Shown: positions 1 through 7,243 of the stretch, in pieces | How positions within the stretch are numbered: position 1 is the stretch's first letter | Layout: the number at the start of each line of letters is the position of its first letter | DNA from: an uncultured Sphingorhabdus sp. | Lineage (GTDB): Bacteria > Pseudomonadota > Alphaproteobacteria > Sphingomonadales > Sphingomonadaceae | Length of the DNA stretch: 64,000 nt | Assembly (NCBI GenBank): GCA_937873665.1 | Contig: CALMYW010000460.1 | Coordinates: forward strand, 62,001-126,000 | Direction of reading: 5' to 3' | Notes under the pieces: generated by a model | Database searches by the model: none | The model's input: the letters and a program-made list of their open reading frames with translations, nothing else | What the model was told of the DNA's origin: nothing | Position numbers and translations under genes: made by a program

Positions 1-1
1 C

Positions 2-214
2 CGCTGGTCGGTTGGAGGCAATGCGCCTGAACGCGATGCAAACGGCAACTGGTCATTCACCGTTTCCCCACAATCTGTCGATGGCGTCTGGCTGCCAACA
101 GGGCGGACGCCGCAATTCGACCTGACTCTGCGCACCTATCATCCGCAAAGCGCGCTGCTCAATGATCCGGCCAAGGCAAAGCTGCCCTCCATCAAGAAGG
201 AGACCTGCGCATGA
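2..214 (+). CDS. DUF1214-domain protein, C-terminal end only
   Basis: Only the last 70 codons are in the window; the start lies upstream. The visible end reads like the C-terminal strand-rich tail of DUF1214 proteins (VDGVWLPTGRTPQFDLTLRT, then a run ending LPSIKKETCA). Its stop codon overlaps the start of the next gene in an ATGA, so the two are translationally coupled. DUF1214 and DUF1254 are commonly neighbours or halves of one protein, which supports the assignment. The function of the family is not established. Confidence 0.7.
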   Translation, partial: RWSVGGNAPERDANGNWSFTVSPQSVDGVWLPTGRTPQFDLTLRTYHPQSALLNDPAKAKLPSIKKETCA

Positions 215-762
215 TCCGCAACTGGCTCCTCCCGCTGCTCGCCGGGCTCGCCGCTGCTGCCATTGCCTGGCAAGGCACGCTGGTGGCAACGCCTTATGTG
301 CTGATGTCGGCTGCTATGAAGCGGATCGGCAATGTAGATGGCAATGGCCGTGCAAATGTCTTTGCCTTTGGGCCCATGGCAACGGCCGATCGCCAGCCCA
401 TCGTGCGGCCTAGCCCAGACCTTGTCTATTCTTCGTGCGTGTTCGACCTTTCGCAAGGGGTTGTGCTGGTCGATGTCGAGCCGGTTCCCGAACACTATTG
501 GTCGATCAGCATTTTCGACGCGCGCACCGATGTCGCTGCCGTGCGAAGTGACCGCGATACAGGTGGCAAAACGGCGCGACTGGCATTGCTGCGCAAAGGA
601 CAAAAGGCCCCCGCCGGCTATGAAGCAGTCGAGCTTGGTTATGACAGAGGGATTGCCTTGATCCGCATTTTACTGTCCGATCCAAGCGAATTAGAACAAA
701 TCGACGCAATACGTCGCAAATCGAAGTGCCGCACGGTCAGCGCCAAATTGCTCGAGAAATGA
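211..762 (+). CDS. DUF1254-domain membrane-anchored protein
   Basis: A 183-residue protein with a hydrophobic N-terminal segment (about residues 4-30, LLPLLAGLAAAAIAW) that should act as signal anchor. It is followed by a DUF1254-type region including NVFAFGP and the strand YSSCVFDLSQGVVLVDVEP. It starts four bases inside the upstream DUF1214 gene. The pair is probably one operon of envelope proteins. DUF1254 and DUF1214 are structurally described families with no agreed biochemical role, so none is assigned. The C-terminus (residues 150-183) is charged and ends before the tRNA-Arg gene. Confidence 0.75.
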   Translation: MIRNWLLPLLAGLAAAAIAWQGTLVATPYVLMSAAMKRIGNVDGNGRANVFAFGPMATADRQPIVRPSPDLVYSSCVFDLSQGVVLVDVEPVPEHYWSISIFDARTDVAAVRSDRDTGGKTARLALLRKGQKAPAGYEAVELGYDRGIALIRILLSDPSELEQIDAIRRKSKCRTVSAKLLEK

Positions 763-816
763 AGGCAAATTAGGGCTTGCGAATCCCGGAGCGCGGGCCT
801 ATTGGCACGCCTCCAC

Positions 817-893
817 GCACCCATAGCTCAGCTGGATAGAGCACCAGACTACGAATCTGGGGGTCGGACGTTCGAATCGTTCTGGGTGCGCCA
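817..893 (+). tRNA. tRNA-Arg (anticodon ACG)
   Basis: A 77-nt cloverleaf. The acceptor stem GCACCCA pairs with TGGGTGC (883-889). There is a D-arm GCTCAGCTGGATAGAGC, an anticodon stem CCAGA/TCTGG with loop CTACGAA and anticodon ACG at 851-853, and a T-arm with GTTCGAATC. The discriminator is G890 and CCA is encoded at 891-893. ACG (read as ICG) serves CGU/CGC/CGA arginine codons. The neighbours are unrelated: an envelope gene upstream and queC downstream. Confidence 0.95.
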
Positions 894-927
894 TTTTCCT
901 CTCCCCGTGTGAGAGTTGCCCCAAAAA

Positions 928-1611
928 ATGTCGTCTAAAGTCAAATCCGCAGTCGTCCTGTTATCGGGCGGTCTCGACTCGATGGTCGTTGCCGGGCTTG
1001 CCCGTGAGGCAGGCTATGCGATCCATGCGCTGACCATCGACTATAACCAGCGCCACCGGATCGAGTTGGAAAGCGCCGCGCGCATCGCTGCGCATCTCGG
1101 TGCTGCTGAACATATAGTGTTGCCGCTTGATCTGCGCCGATTTGGCGGATCCGCCCTGACGGCCGATATCAACGTGCCGAAAGATGGCGTTGACGAAAGC
1201 GCTATCCCGGTGACCTATGTTCCGGCGCGCAACACGATTTTTCTGTCGCTGTGCCTCGGCCTTGCCGAAGCACGCGGCGCACGTGATCTGTTCATCGGCG
1301 TCAATGCGCTCGATTATTCGGGCTATCCCGATTGCCGCCCCGAATTCATCCGCGCATTTGAGGATATGGCAAATCTGGCGACCAAAGCTGGCGTAGAGGG
1401 TGATCGCTTCACTGTGCATACCCCGCTGCAGCACATGACCAAGGCCGACATCGCGCGCGAAGCGCACCGGCTGGGCCTCGATGCGGGGATGAGCTGGACC
1501 TGCTACGACCCAACGCCCGACAATAAGGCCTGCGGGAAATGTGACAGCTGTCGTCTGCGCGCCAAGGGCTTTATCGATGCGGGCCTGCCAGACCCCACGG
1601 TTTACGCATGA
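928..1611 (+). CDS. queC: 7-cyano-7-deazaguanine synthase QueC
   Basis: QueC converts 7-carboxy-7-deazaguanine to preQ0 using ATP and ammonia, in queuosine precursor synthesis in the cytosol. The PP-loop SGGLDS sits at residues 13-18. A YVPARNTIFLS segment typical of the family follows, and the C-terminus has the zinc-site cysteines in CYDPTPDNKACGKCDSCR. The ATG at 928 is preferred over an upstream in-frame TTG (916), because residues before the PP-loop then match family length (about 227 aa). The stop overlaps the queE start as ATGA, so the two form a coupled operon. No queD or queF is in the window. Confidence 0.95.
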   Translation: MSSKVKSAVVLLSGGLDSMVVAGLAREAGYAIHALTIDYNQRHRIELESAARIAAHLGAAEHIVLPLDLRRFGGSALTADINVPKDGVDESAIPVTYVPARNTIFLSLCLGLAEARGARDLFIGVNALDYSGYPDCRPEFIRAFEDMANLATKAGVEGDRFTVHTPLQHMTKADIAREAHRLGLDAGMSWTCYDPTPDNKACGKCDSCRLRAKGFIDAGLPDPTVYA

Positions 1612-2246
1612 GTTACGCGGTCAAGGAAATCTTCCTGACCTTGCAAGGTGAGGGGGTGCACGCCGGACGACGGGCGGTATTCCTGCGCTTTGCCGGATGC
1701 AATTTGTGGACAGGTCGTGAGGAGGACCGATCCTCTGCGATTTGCCAGTTCTGCGATACCGATTTTGTCGGCATGGATGGCGAAAATGGCGGGCGGTATG
1801 AAGCTGAGGCGCTGGCTGCCAAGGTAACCGAACTTTGGGGCGAGGGGGCCGAACACCGCTATGTCGTGATGACTGGTGGCGAGCCGATGCTGCAGGTCGA
1901 CGACGCAATAGTCGATGCCTTGCACAATCATGGCTTTACGATCGCGATCGAAAGCAACGGCACGCTTCCCGTGCATCCTGGCATCGACTGGGTATGCATC
2001 AGCCCCAAGGCAAGCAGCGCGGTCGTCCAGCGGCAGGGCAATGAGCTCAAGCTGGTCTGGCCACAGCCTTGCATTGATACCTCGGCAATGGAAAGCTGGG
2101 GCTTCGACAATTTCCTGATCCAGCCGATGGACAGCGGTGATTCGGGCGTGAATGATTCGAACCGCAAATCCGCCATCGAATTTGTTTCGAAAAACCCGAA
2201 ATGGCGACTTTCTCTCCAGAATCACAAGCTGTTAGGTCTGCCCTGA
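1608..2246 (+). CDS. queE: 7-carboxy-7-deazaguanine synthase QueE
   Basis: A radical-SAM enzyme that rearranges 6-carboxytetrahydropterin to 7-carboxy-7-deazaguanine, the step before QueC. The iron-sulfur cysteines are C31, C46 and C49, giving the CX14CX2C spacing seen in one QueE clade instead of CX3CX2C. The N-terminal EIFLTLQGEG and the SAM-site TGGEPML are also present. Length (212 aa) is normal. It overlaps queC by four bases. A weak hairpin (GGGG/CCCC) follows the stop at about 2248-2265, but I do not call it a terminator. Confidence 0.95.
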   Translation: MSYAVKEIFLTLQGEGVHAGRRAVFLRFAGCNLWTGREEDRSSAICQFCDTDFVGMDGENGGRYEAEALAAKVTELWGEGAEHRYVVMTGGEPMLQVDDAIVDALHNHGFTIAIESNGTLPVHPGIDWVCISPKASSAVVQRQGNELKLVWPQPCIDTSAMESWGFDNFLIQPMDSGDSGVNDSNRKSAIEFVSKNPKWRLSLQNHKLLGLP

Positions 2247-2325
2247 CGGGGTTGGTAAACCCCTTTGACTTCAAGTCACTTTGGTGACAATCTCGTTAAT
2301 GGAGAGATTACAGGGGAGAGATGTA

Positions 2326-2682
2326 ATGGCCAAAGCGCACTCGGTGCAGCATTCGCGTTCTCGTTTCAGCTGTGCGAAACGCATGAGTACCCACATCGCT
2401 TATGCGCTGGTCGTTTATACGCTTCTCCTGATCTTCATTGTCTCCCCCGAACTTGAAACCAAAGGCATGGCCATATGGCCCTATCTCGCGCTTGTTGCGC
2501 TGGTTGGTGCAGTCATTCCTGTTTGCCGCAATATCGAACGCCGCTGGCAATCGCTGGATGCCAATGGCTCTGGCGAACTGGAAAGCCAGTTGAAATTCGA
2601 CGAGGCGAAATTGTGGATTGGCGCAATCGGCATACCGGTGGTGCTGATGCTTTTCTTCAAGCTCTGTTCAACAGCATTTTAA
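2326..2682 (+). CDS. small membrane protein of unknown function
   Basis: A 118-residue protein. The ATG at 2326 is chosen because it follows a good Shine-Dalgarno (GGGGAGAG, 2313-2320); an in-frame TTG at 2281 lacks one. The N-terminus is basic (MAKAHSVQHSRSRFS). There are three hydrophobic segments: about residues 25-41 (AYALVVYTLLLIFIV), 50-65 (IWPYLALVALVGAVIP) and 97-113 (IGAIGIPVVLMLFF). A charged loop between the last two carries ERRWQSLDANGSGELESQ. I do not recognise the family. It stands alone between queE and pmbA. Confidence 0.65.
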   Translation: MAKAHSVQHSRSRFSCAKRMSTHIAYALVVYTLLLIFIVSPELETKGMAIWPYLALVALVGAVIPVCRNIERRWQSLDANGSGELESQLKFDEAKLWIGAIGIPVVLMLFFKLCSTAF

Positions 2683-2724
2683 GCCGCAATTGACGCTATT
2701 CCCGCCCGCGCCTAAGCGGGATGG

Positions 2725-4071
2725 ATGCTGACACCCAATGAAGCGCTCGATCGCGCTGTAAATCTCGTCGAACAAGCCAAAAAGGCAGGCGCTGACGCCG
2801 CCGATGCCGTCTATCACTGCGATGCCTCTACCGAAGTCCAGGTGCGTCTGGGCGCGCTGGAAGATGTCGTGCGGTCGGAAGGTGAGGAAATTGGCCTGCG
2901 CGTTTTCCTCGGCCAGCGCTCGGCCACCATTTCCTCCTCAAGCATGAACCCCGAGGTACTGAGGGGGCTGGTAAACCGTGCGCTCGATATGGCGCGTGAG
3001 GCTCCCGAGGATCCCTATGCAGGGCTGGCACCGCAAGACATGCTGCTGAAGGGCGCCATCCCAGATGTTCAGAGCGACGACGGTCTGGATCCCGATCCAC
3101 AATCGCTGCGTGAGGTGGCTCTGGCCTGCGAAGATGCCGCGCGCGCCGTCAAGGGCGTGACCAATAGCGAGGGGGCTGGCGCCAGTGCAGGCCGCTCGAT
3201 CTTTGCACTTGCGACCAGCCATGGCTTTGCCGGTGCCAATCATGCCTCGGGTTATGGCGTTTCGGCCAGCGTCCTTGCAGGCGAAGGCGATGCCAAGGAG
3301 CGCGACTATGACTGGCGCTCGGCGCGCCACCGCGTCGACCTCGACAGTGCTGAAGCCATCGGCAAGCGGGCAGGGGAGCGCGCGGTGCGCCGTGTCAATC
3401 CCGGCGCGATCAAGAGCGGAACCTTGCCCGTCGTCTTCGATCCGCGCATTGGTGGTTCGCTGGTCGGGCATCTGATGGGGGCGATTGGCGGCAGCATGAT
3501 TGCGCGCAAAACAAGCTTCCTGCTCGATGCACTTGGTGACGCGCTTTTCGACAGCGCGATCAGTATCATTGACGATCCGTTGCGCCCGCGCGGCCTTGGC
3601 AGTCGGGCGTTCGATGGAGAGGGGCTGCCAACAGCGCGTACCGCAGTCATCGACAAGGGTGTGCTCACCGGCTGGATGATGGAAAGCGCCGCTGCGCGCC
3701 AGCTGGGTTTGAAACCCACGGGACATGCTAGCCGTGGCGGAAGCGGCGCGCCCGGTACCAGCCCGTCGAACCTGCACCTTGAAGGCGGTACCTTGTCGGT
3801 AGCCGACCTGATTTCCGATATCGATTATGGTGTTTATGTGCATGAATTATCAGGGCAGGGCGTGAATATTGTGACCGGCGACTACAGCCGAGGCGCCGCC
3901 GGTTTCCTGATCGAAAAGGGAGAAATCACCGGCCCGGTCAGCGAATTCACCATCGCCGGAAATCTGAAAGACATGTTCCGCGCATTAACGCCCGCCAACG
4001 ACCTTGAATTCATCCGCTCGACCAATGTCCCTACGCTCCGCGTCGATGGCATGATGGTGGCGAGTGCCTGA
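2725..4071 (+). CDS. pmbA: TldE/PmbA-family metallopeptidase subunit
   Basis: PmbA (TldE) partners TldD in a protease that trims small peptides and antitoxins in E. coli. This 448-residue protein has the family layout: an N-terminal domain (QVRLGALEDVVRSEGEEIGL) and a C-terminal domain with PVVFDPRIGGSLVGHLMGA and YVHELSGQGVNIVTGDYSRG. It lacks the HExxxH zinc motif that marks TldD, so it is the TldE-type subunit. No tldD is in the window. Start ATG 2725 is used; the ATG at 2721 is out of frame. It overlaps the following phosphatase gene by eight bases. Confidence 0.9.
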   Translation: MLTPNEALDRAVNLVEQAKKAGADAADAVYHCDASTEVQVRLGALEDVVRSEGEEIGLRVFLGQRSATISSSSMNPEVLRGLVNRALDMAREAPEDPYAGLAPQDMLLKGAIPDVQSDDGLDPDPQSLREVALACEDAARAVKGVTNSEGAGASAGRSIFALATSHGFAGANHASGYGVSASVLAGEGDAKERDYDWRSARHRVDLDSAEAIGKRAGERAVRRVNPGAIKSGTLPVVFDPRIGGSLVGHLMGAIGGSMIARKTSFLLDALGDALFDSAISIIDDPLRPRGLGSRAFDGEGLPTARTAVIDKGVLTGWMMESAAARQLGLKPTGHASRGGSGAPGTSPSNLHLEGGTLSVADLISDIDYGVYVHELSGQGVNIVTGDYSRGAAGFLIEKGEITGPVSEFTIAGNLKDMFRALTPANDLEFIRSTNVPTLRVDGMMVASA

Positions 4072-4846
4072 TCGCGATGCGGCGATAAAAGCAGTCTGCG
4101 AGGCGGGTGACCTCGCGCTCGCGGCATGGCGCGAAGGGGCTGCCCCCGCCACCGGTGTTTGGGAGAAAAGCAAGGGCCATCCGGTGAGCGAGACGGACCT
4201 TGCGGTCGATGCCTTGCTCAAGCAGCGGCTGGGCGCTCTGGCCCCCAATATCGGCTGGTTATCCGAAGAAACCGTCGACCATCCCGACCGCCTGTCGATG
4301 TCGCGCCAGTGGCTGGTTGATCCGATCGACGGCACGCGCGATTATATTCGCGGGCGCAGTGGCTGGTGCGTGTCGGTGGCCTTGGTTGAAGGTAGTGAGG
4401 CCGTCTTCGCAGCGATGTATGCGCCTGTAACCAATCAGTTATGGGTTGCGCACAAAGGTGAAGGGACGACCTGCAATAGCAAGCGATTATTTGCTAGCAG
4501 CAGAGAGGAATTTGTCGGCGCGCGCGTGCCGACCGACGCCTTGCCCAAGGCCGACCGCGATCTGGAAATGGTGCATAAGCCGAACAGCATCGCGATGCGG
4601 ATGACGATGGTGGCATGCGACCGGGCAGACCTAGTCGCGACGTTGCGCTGGGGCCATGAATGGGACATCGCGGCGGCGCATCTGATTGCCGAGGAAGCGG
4701 GGGCTACCGTCACCAACGCAACGGGTCAGCCGATCCGCTATAATAAACGCGAACCGCTTGATTTCGGGCTGATCTGTTGCGCGCCGGGGATACATGATGC
4801 AGCGGTGGAGCGGTTAAGGGATCGGGCGGTAGCACTTTTGGCATAA
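4064..4846 (+). CDS. inositol monophosphatase-family phosphatase
   Basis: A magnesium-dependent phosphatase of the IMPase/CysQ/histidinol-phosphatase superfamily. Motifs: SEETVD (metal ligand Glu), DPIDGTRDYIRG (metal-binding DxxDGT) and WDIAAAHLIAEEAGA near the C-terminus. The start is a GTG at 4064, eight bases inside pmbA, giving 260 residues, a normal length. Substrate cannot be read from sequence. Candidates are 3'(2'),5'-bisphosphate nucleotide, inositol phosphate or histidinol phosphate. The overlap with pmbA suggests co-translation, a pairing I would treat as genomic convenience. Confidence 0.88.
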   Translation: MPDRDAAIKAVCEAGDLALAAWREGAAPATGVWEKSKGHPVSETDLAVDALLKQRLGALAPNIGWLSEETVDHPDRLSMSRQWLVDPIDGTRDYIRGRSGWCVSVALVEGSEAVFAAMYAPVTNQLWVAHKGEGTTCNSKRLFASSREEFVGARVPTDALPKADRDLEMVHKPNSIAMRMTMVACDRADLVATLRWGHEWDIAAAHLIAEEAGATVTNATGQPIRYNKREPLDFGLICCAPGIHDAAVERLRDRAVALLA

Positions 4847-4847
4847 A

Positions 4848-4876
4848 CGTCGCCCCTGCGAAGGCAGGGGCCGCTT
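4848..4876 (+). repeat. REP-like palindrome, left end of GIY-YIG unit
   Basis: The core palindrome GCCCCTGCGAAGGCAGGGGC lies right after the phosphatase stop. Its inverse partner is at 5244-5270 on the far side of the GIY-YIG gene. When the partner is inverted, the two differ at two paired stem positions (CCTGC/GCAGG versus CCGGC/GCCGG), so base pairing is preserved. The GCGAAGGC centre is shared with the other palindromes in this window. Confidence 0.8.
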
Positions 4877-4941
4877 GAAGTTTGAGCTTTCGCTGATAGC
4901 TTGTCGTCGTCTCAATCAGGGTGGTGATCTGGAGAGCGGCC

Positions 4942-5232
4942 ATGCAAGGTGGCTACGTCTATATCATGACCAATAAACCCTTTGGCGTTGTCTATATTGG
5001 AGTGACCGCCGATCTTGTTGCGCGCGTAGCGGCCCACAGAGAAGGTCGCGGTTCACAATTCTGTCGCCGATGGGGTCTGACGCGATTGGTCTGGATGGAG
5101 CCGCATGGCGACATTGAAGGGGCAATCAATCGTGAAAAGCAAATGAAGCTTTGGAAGCGGGTCTGGAAACTGTGGGCTATTTCAGAGGCTAATCCGAATT
5201 GGGATGATCTTTATACGACCCTTAACGGTTGA
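4942..5232 (+). CDS. GIY-YIG single-domain nuclease
   Basis: A 96-residue protein of the small GIY-YIG (UPF0213/YhbQ-like) type. The first motif is GYVYIMTN..., with VVYIGVT eleven residues later. A conserved Arg/His region (RVAAHREG) follows, and the catalytic Glu is in INREKQMKLWKR. The family hydrolyses or nicks nucleic acid, but the role of single-domain members is poorly known. ATG 4942 follows GGAGAG; an in-frame GTG at 4921 is less likely. The gene is closely bracketed by inverted palindromes (4848-4876 and 5236-5270), as if gene and palindromes move or evolve together. Confidence 0.85.
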   Translation: MQGGYVYIMTNKPFGVVYIGVTADLVARVAAHREGRGSQFCRRWGLTRLVWMEPHGDIEGAINREKQMKLWKRVWKLWAISEANPNWDDLYTTLNG

Positions 5233-5235
5233 GCA

Positions 5236-5270
5236 AACCTGCAGCGGCCCCGGCCTTCGCCGGGGCGACG
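5236..5270 (+). repeat. REP-like palindrome, right end of GIY-YIG unit
   Basis: This starts four bases after the nuclease stop. A lead-in AACCTGCAGCG is followed by the palindrome GGCCCCGGCCTTCGCCGGGGC. The same lead-in and palindrome type recur at 32902-32938 without any gene. It ends two bases before the stop codon of crtB on the opposite strand, so it may also act as a terminator hairpin between the convergent genes. Confidence 0.8.
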
Positions 5271-5271
5271 T

Positions 5272-6201
5272 TTATTTGCTTCTTGTCCACAGCCCCTCGC
5301 GATCGATGGGCGCAGGCCGGTTCGTTATTGCATCGCCAAAAGCCTTCGCGACCCAGCGCAGTTTTTCGCCACGCGAGGTGAAAATCCGACCGTCCCAGGC
5401 ATGCTCGCCTGCGATGCGTACCTTGCGGGCAATGTCGCCATAGATGCCCGCTGCCGAAAGCACGGCCCAGCGTGCGCGGAAGGGCAGGCGGGCCGCGCCG
5501 ACGCGGGCCGAAGCCTCATATTGTCCGGCTTCATCGGCCAGCCAGCGGCCAATAAGAGCCAGTTTTTTGCGGTTGTGCGGGCGCAGATGCTCGCCGGGTT
5601 CGAGGTCCAATTGGGCCAGCCAGTCGTCCGGGATGTAGCAGCGTCCTGCCCTTCCATCCTCGGCAATGTCGCGCGCGATATTGGCAAGCTGGAAGGCAAG
5701 GCCAAGATCACAGGCACGGTCTAGTGTTTCCTCATCATCGGGTGATACGCCCATCACGACAGCCATCATCACGCCAACGGCGCCCGCAACATGGAAACAA
5801 TAGCGGTACAGATCGTTTTCGTGCCGGGGCTGCCAGCCGATGGTATCGAGCGCAAAGCCTTCAATCACGTCGTCCGCCATCTTTTGCGTCAGCCCGCATT
5901 CCCGTGCAACAATGCCCAGGCAATCAAAGGCTGGTTCGCCGGTAGTTGCGCCGTTCACAGCTTGGGCCGTCAGTTCACGGATCGTCTGCAACCGGGCAGA
6001 AGGATCAGCAATCGCCTCCATCTCTCCGCCATGATCCTGCCCGTCGGCCATATCGTCGCATTTGCGGCACCAGGCGTAGAGCAGCCAGACACGCTCTCTA
6101 GTTGTGCGGTCAAACAGCTTGCTGGCGGCGGCAAAGGATTTCGACCCGCGAGCGATGCTGTCGCGGGCATAGGCGACGAGAGCGGGGCGATCGTGCGTCA
6201 A
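5272..6201 (-). CDS. crtB: phytoene synthase CrtB
   Basis: CrtB joins two geranylgeranyl diphosphates into phytoene, the first committed carotenoid step. It has the squalene/phytoene-synthase signatures LLYAWCRKCDDMADGQD (first Asp-rich motif) and QLANIARDIAEDGRAGRCYI (second). Length is 309 aa. The start is a TTG at 6201, giving MTHDRPALVAYARDSIARG, which matches the usual N-terminus; no ATG fits. That TTG overlaps the DUF559 stop as TTGA. The only Shine-Dalgarno available, AGGGGAGGGG, lies inside the inverted repeat that bounds the DUF559 gene. It is the last gene of the crt operon. Confidence 0.93.
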   Translation of the reverse strand: MTHDRPALVAYARDSIARGSKSFAAASKLFDRTTRERVWLLYAWCRKCDDMADGQDHGGEMEAIADPSARLQTIRELTAQAVNGATTGEPAFDCLGIVARECGLTQKMADDVIEGFALDTIGWQPRHENDLYRYCFHVAGAVGVMMAVVMGVSPDDEETLDRACDLGLAFQLANIARDIAEDGRAGRCYIPDDWLAQLDLEPGEHLRPHNRKKLALIGRWLADEAGQYEASARVGAARLPFRARWAVLSAAGIYGDIARKVRIAGEHAWDGRIFTSRGEKLRWVAKAFGDAITNRPAPIDREGLWTRSK

Positions 6202-6665
6202 AGCCCCTCCCCTTCAGGGGAGGGGTTGGGGTGGGGCTGCTCGTCCCAGCGATCACGTGTGCAATCAAGAGCATGCTGAATGGAAGCCACAACACCTTCG
6301 ATGTTCTTTCCAACATCTTCATTCGTAAAATGCAGCGTAGTTATGCCAGCCTGAGTCAGTTGGGCATCGCGGGCACGGTCCCTTTCGTGCTCATGTGTCC
6401 ATCCATCGATTTCTACAGCCAAGCCTTTACGGGGACAGAAGAAATCGACGATAAATGGCACGATCACATGCTGACGTCTAAACTTGTTGCCCGAAAGCTG
6501 TGATCGACTGAGATATTTCCAAACGATCACCTCAAAAGGTGTCGGGTTGCGACGCATTTCTACCGCGCGGGAATATAGCTGCCGCACAAATTCCGTATCG
6601 TCAGCAGCCCCACCCCAACCCCTCCCCTGAAGGGGAGGGGCTATAATGCGGCGTTGCCACTTCAC
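6198..6665 (-). CDS. DUF559 endonuclease-like protein within inverted repeats
   Basis: A 155-residue PD-(D/E)xK fold protein of the DUF559 (very-short-patch-repair-like) family. Likely catalytic residues are D74 (VPFIVDFFCP), E85 and D87 (AVEIDGWTH). The family core begins near residue 32 (SRAVEMRRNPTPFEVIVWKY), so the true start may be M37. The longest frame opens with GTG 6665, overlapping the LOG stop as GTGA, and closes overlapping crtB as TTGA. Both ends are translated repeat: residues 8-21 read APPLQGRGWGGA and the C-terminus PHPNPSPEGEGL. It interrupts an otherwise carotenoid operon. The natural substrate is unknown. Confidence 0.8.
   Translation of the reverse strand: MKWQRRIIAPPLQGRGWGGAADDTEFVRQLYSRAVEMRRNPTPFEVIVWKYLSRSQLSGNKFRRQHVIVPFIVDFFCPRKGLAVEIDGWTHEHERDRARDAQLTQAGITTLHFTNEDVGKNIEGVVASIQHALDCTRDRWDEQPHPNPSPEGEGL
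6202..6240 (+). repeat. 39-nt inverted repeat, left copy (DUF559 unit)
   Basis: An exact reverse complement of 6604-6642. It contains its own hairpin (CCCCTCCCCTTCAGGGGAGG) plus a TTGGGGTGGGGCTG tail that points inward. On the minus strand it lies at the DUF559 3' end and abuts the crtB TTG start, so its G-rich strand can act as the crtB Shine-Dalgarno. Confidence 0.9.
6604..6642 (+). repeat. 39-nt inverted repeat, right copy (DUF559 unit)
   Basis: A perfect inverted match to 6202-6240, with 363 bases between the two. It lies inside the first 21 codons of the longest DUF559 frame. Identity over all 39 positions indicates recent origin or gene-conversion-like maintenance of the two ends. Confidence 0.9.
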
Positions 6666-7243
6666 AAATCCTCGGCCTTCATCTGGAAGATGCTCTTGTG
6701 CGGCTCATAGCTCGCCATTTTTGCGAGCAAGCCTTCCATGGTTTCATCGACAATCATGATGCCCGCATGTTGCGGACGGATGAAGCCGACATCGACCATG
6801 TGCCGGTTGAAGGCCACCAATTGGTCGTAAAAGCCTGCAACGTTTAGGAGCCCAACCGGCTTTTCATGATAGCCGAGTTGGGCCCAGCTTATCGCCTCCC
6901 ACAATTCGTCCATCGTGCCGACGCCGCCGGGGATGGTGATGAAGCCATCGGACAGGTCGGTGAACATGCGCTTGCGTTCGTGCATGCCGGGCACGACATG
7001 CAGTTCGGTGCAACCACGATGCGCGACTTCGCTGCCGACCAAGGCTTCGGGGATGACGCCGATAACTTCGCCGCCTGCTTCAAGCGTTGCGTCAGCCACA
7101 GCGCCCATGAGGCCAAGCCGACCCCCGCCATAGACCAATCCGATTCCGCGCTGAGCCAGTTCGCGGCCAACCATCCGTGCGCATTCAATATAAACTGGGT
7201 CGGCCGGGGTGGCTGAACCGCAATAGACGGCAAGACGTTTCAA
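6662..7243 (-). CDS. LOG-family (TIGR00730) nucleotide phosphoribohydrolase
   Basis: A 193-residue lysine-decarboxylase-like Rossmann protein. The LOG motif PGGVGTMDELWE sits near residue 104, with the upstream arginine in MHERKRMF and YGGGRLGLMGAVADA at the nucleotide loop. Characterised members cleave cytokinin riboside 5'-monophosphate or other nucleoside monophosphates to base and ribose 5-phosphate. It overlaps crtI by four bases and is overlapped by the DUF559 frame. Its place in a carotenoid operon is not explained by its chemistry. It may simply be co-transcribed, or it could remove a nucleotide by-product. Confidence 0.88.
   Translation of the reverse strand: MKRLAVYCGSATPADPVYIECARMVGRELAQRGIGLVYGGGRLGLMGAVADATLEAGGEVIGVIPEALVGSEVAHRGCTELHVVPGMHERKRMFTDLSDGFITIPGGVGTMDELWEAISWAQLGYHEKPVGLLNVAGFYDQLVAFNRHMVDVGFIRPQHAGIMIVDETMEGLLAKMASYEPHKSIFQMKAEDL

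Noticed and set aside
916..927. TTG start of queC at 916
   Set aside because: ATG 928 fits family length and start preference better.
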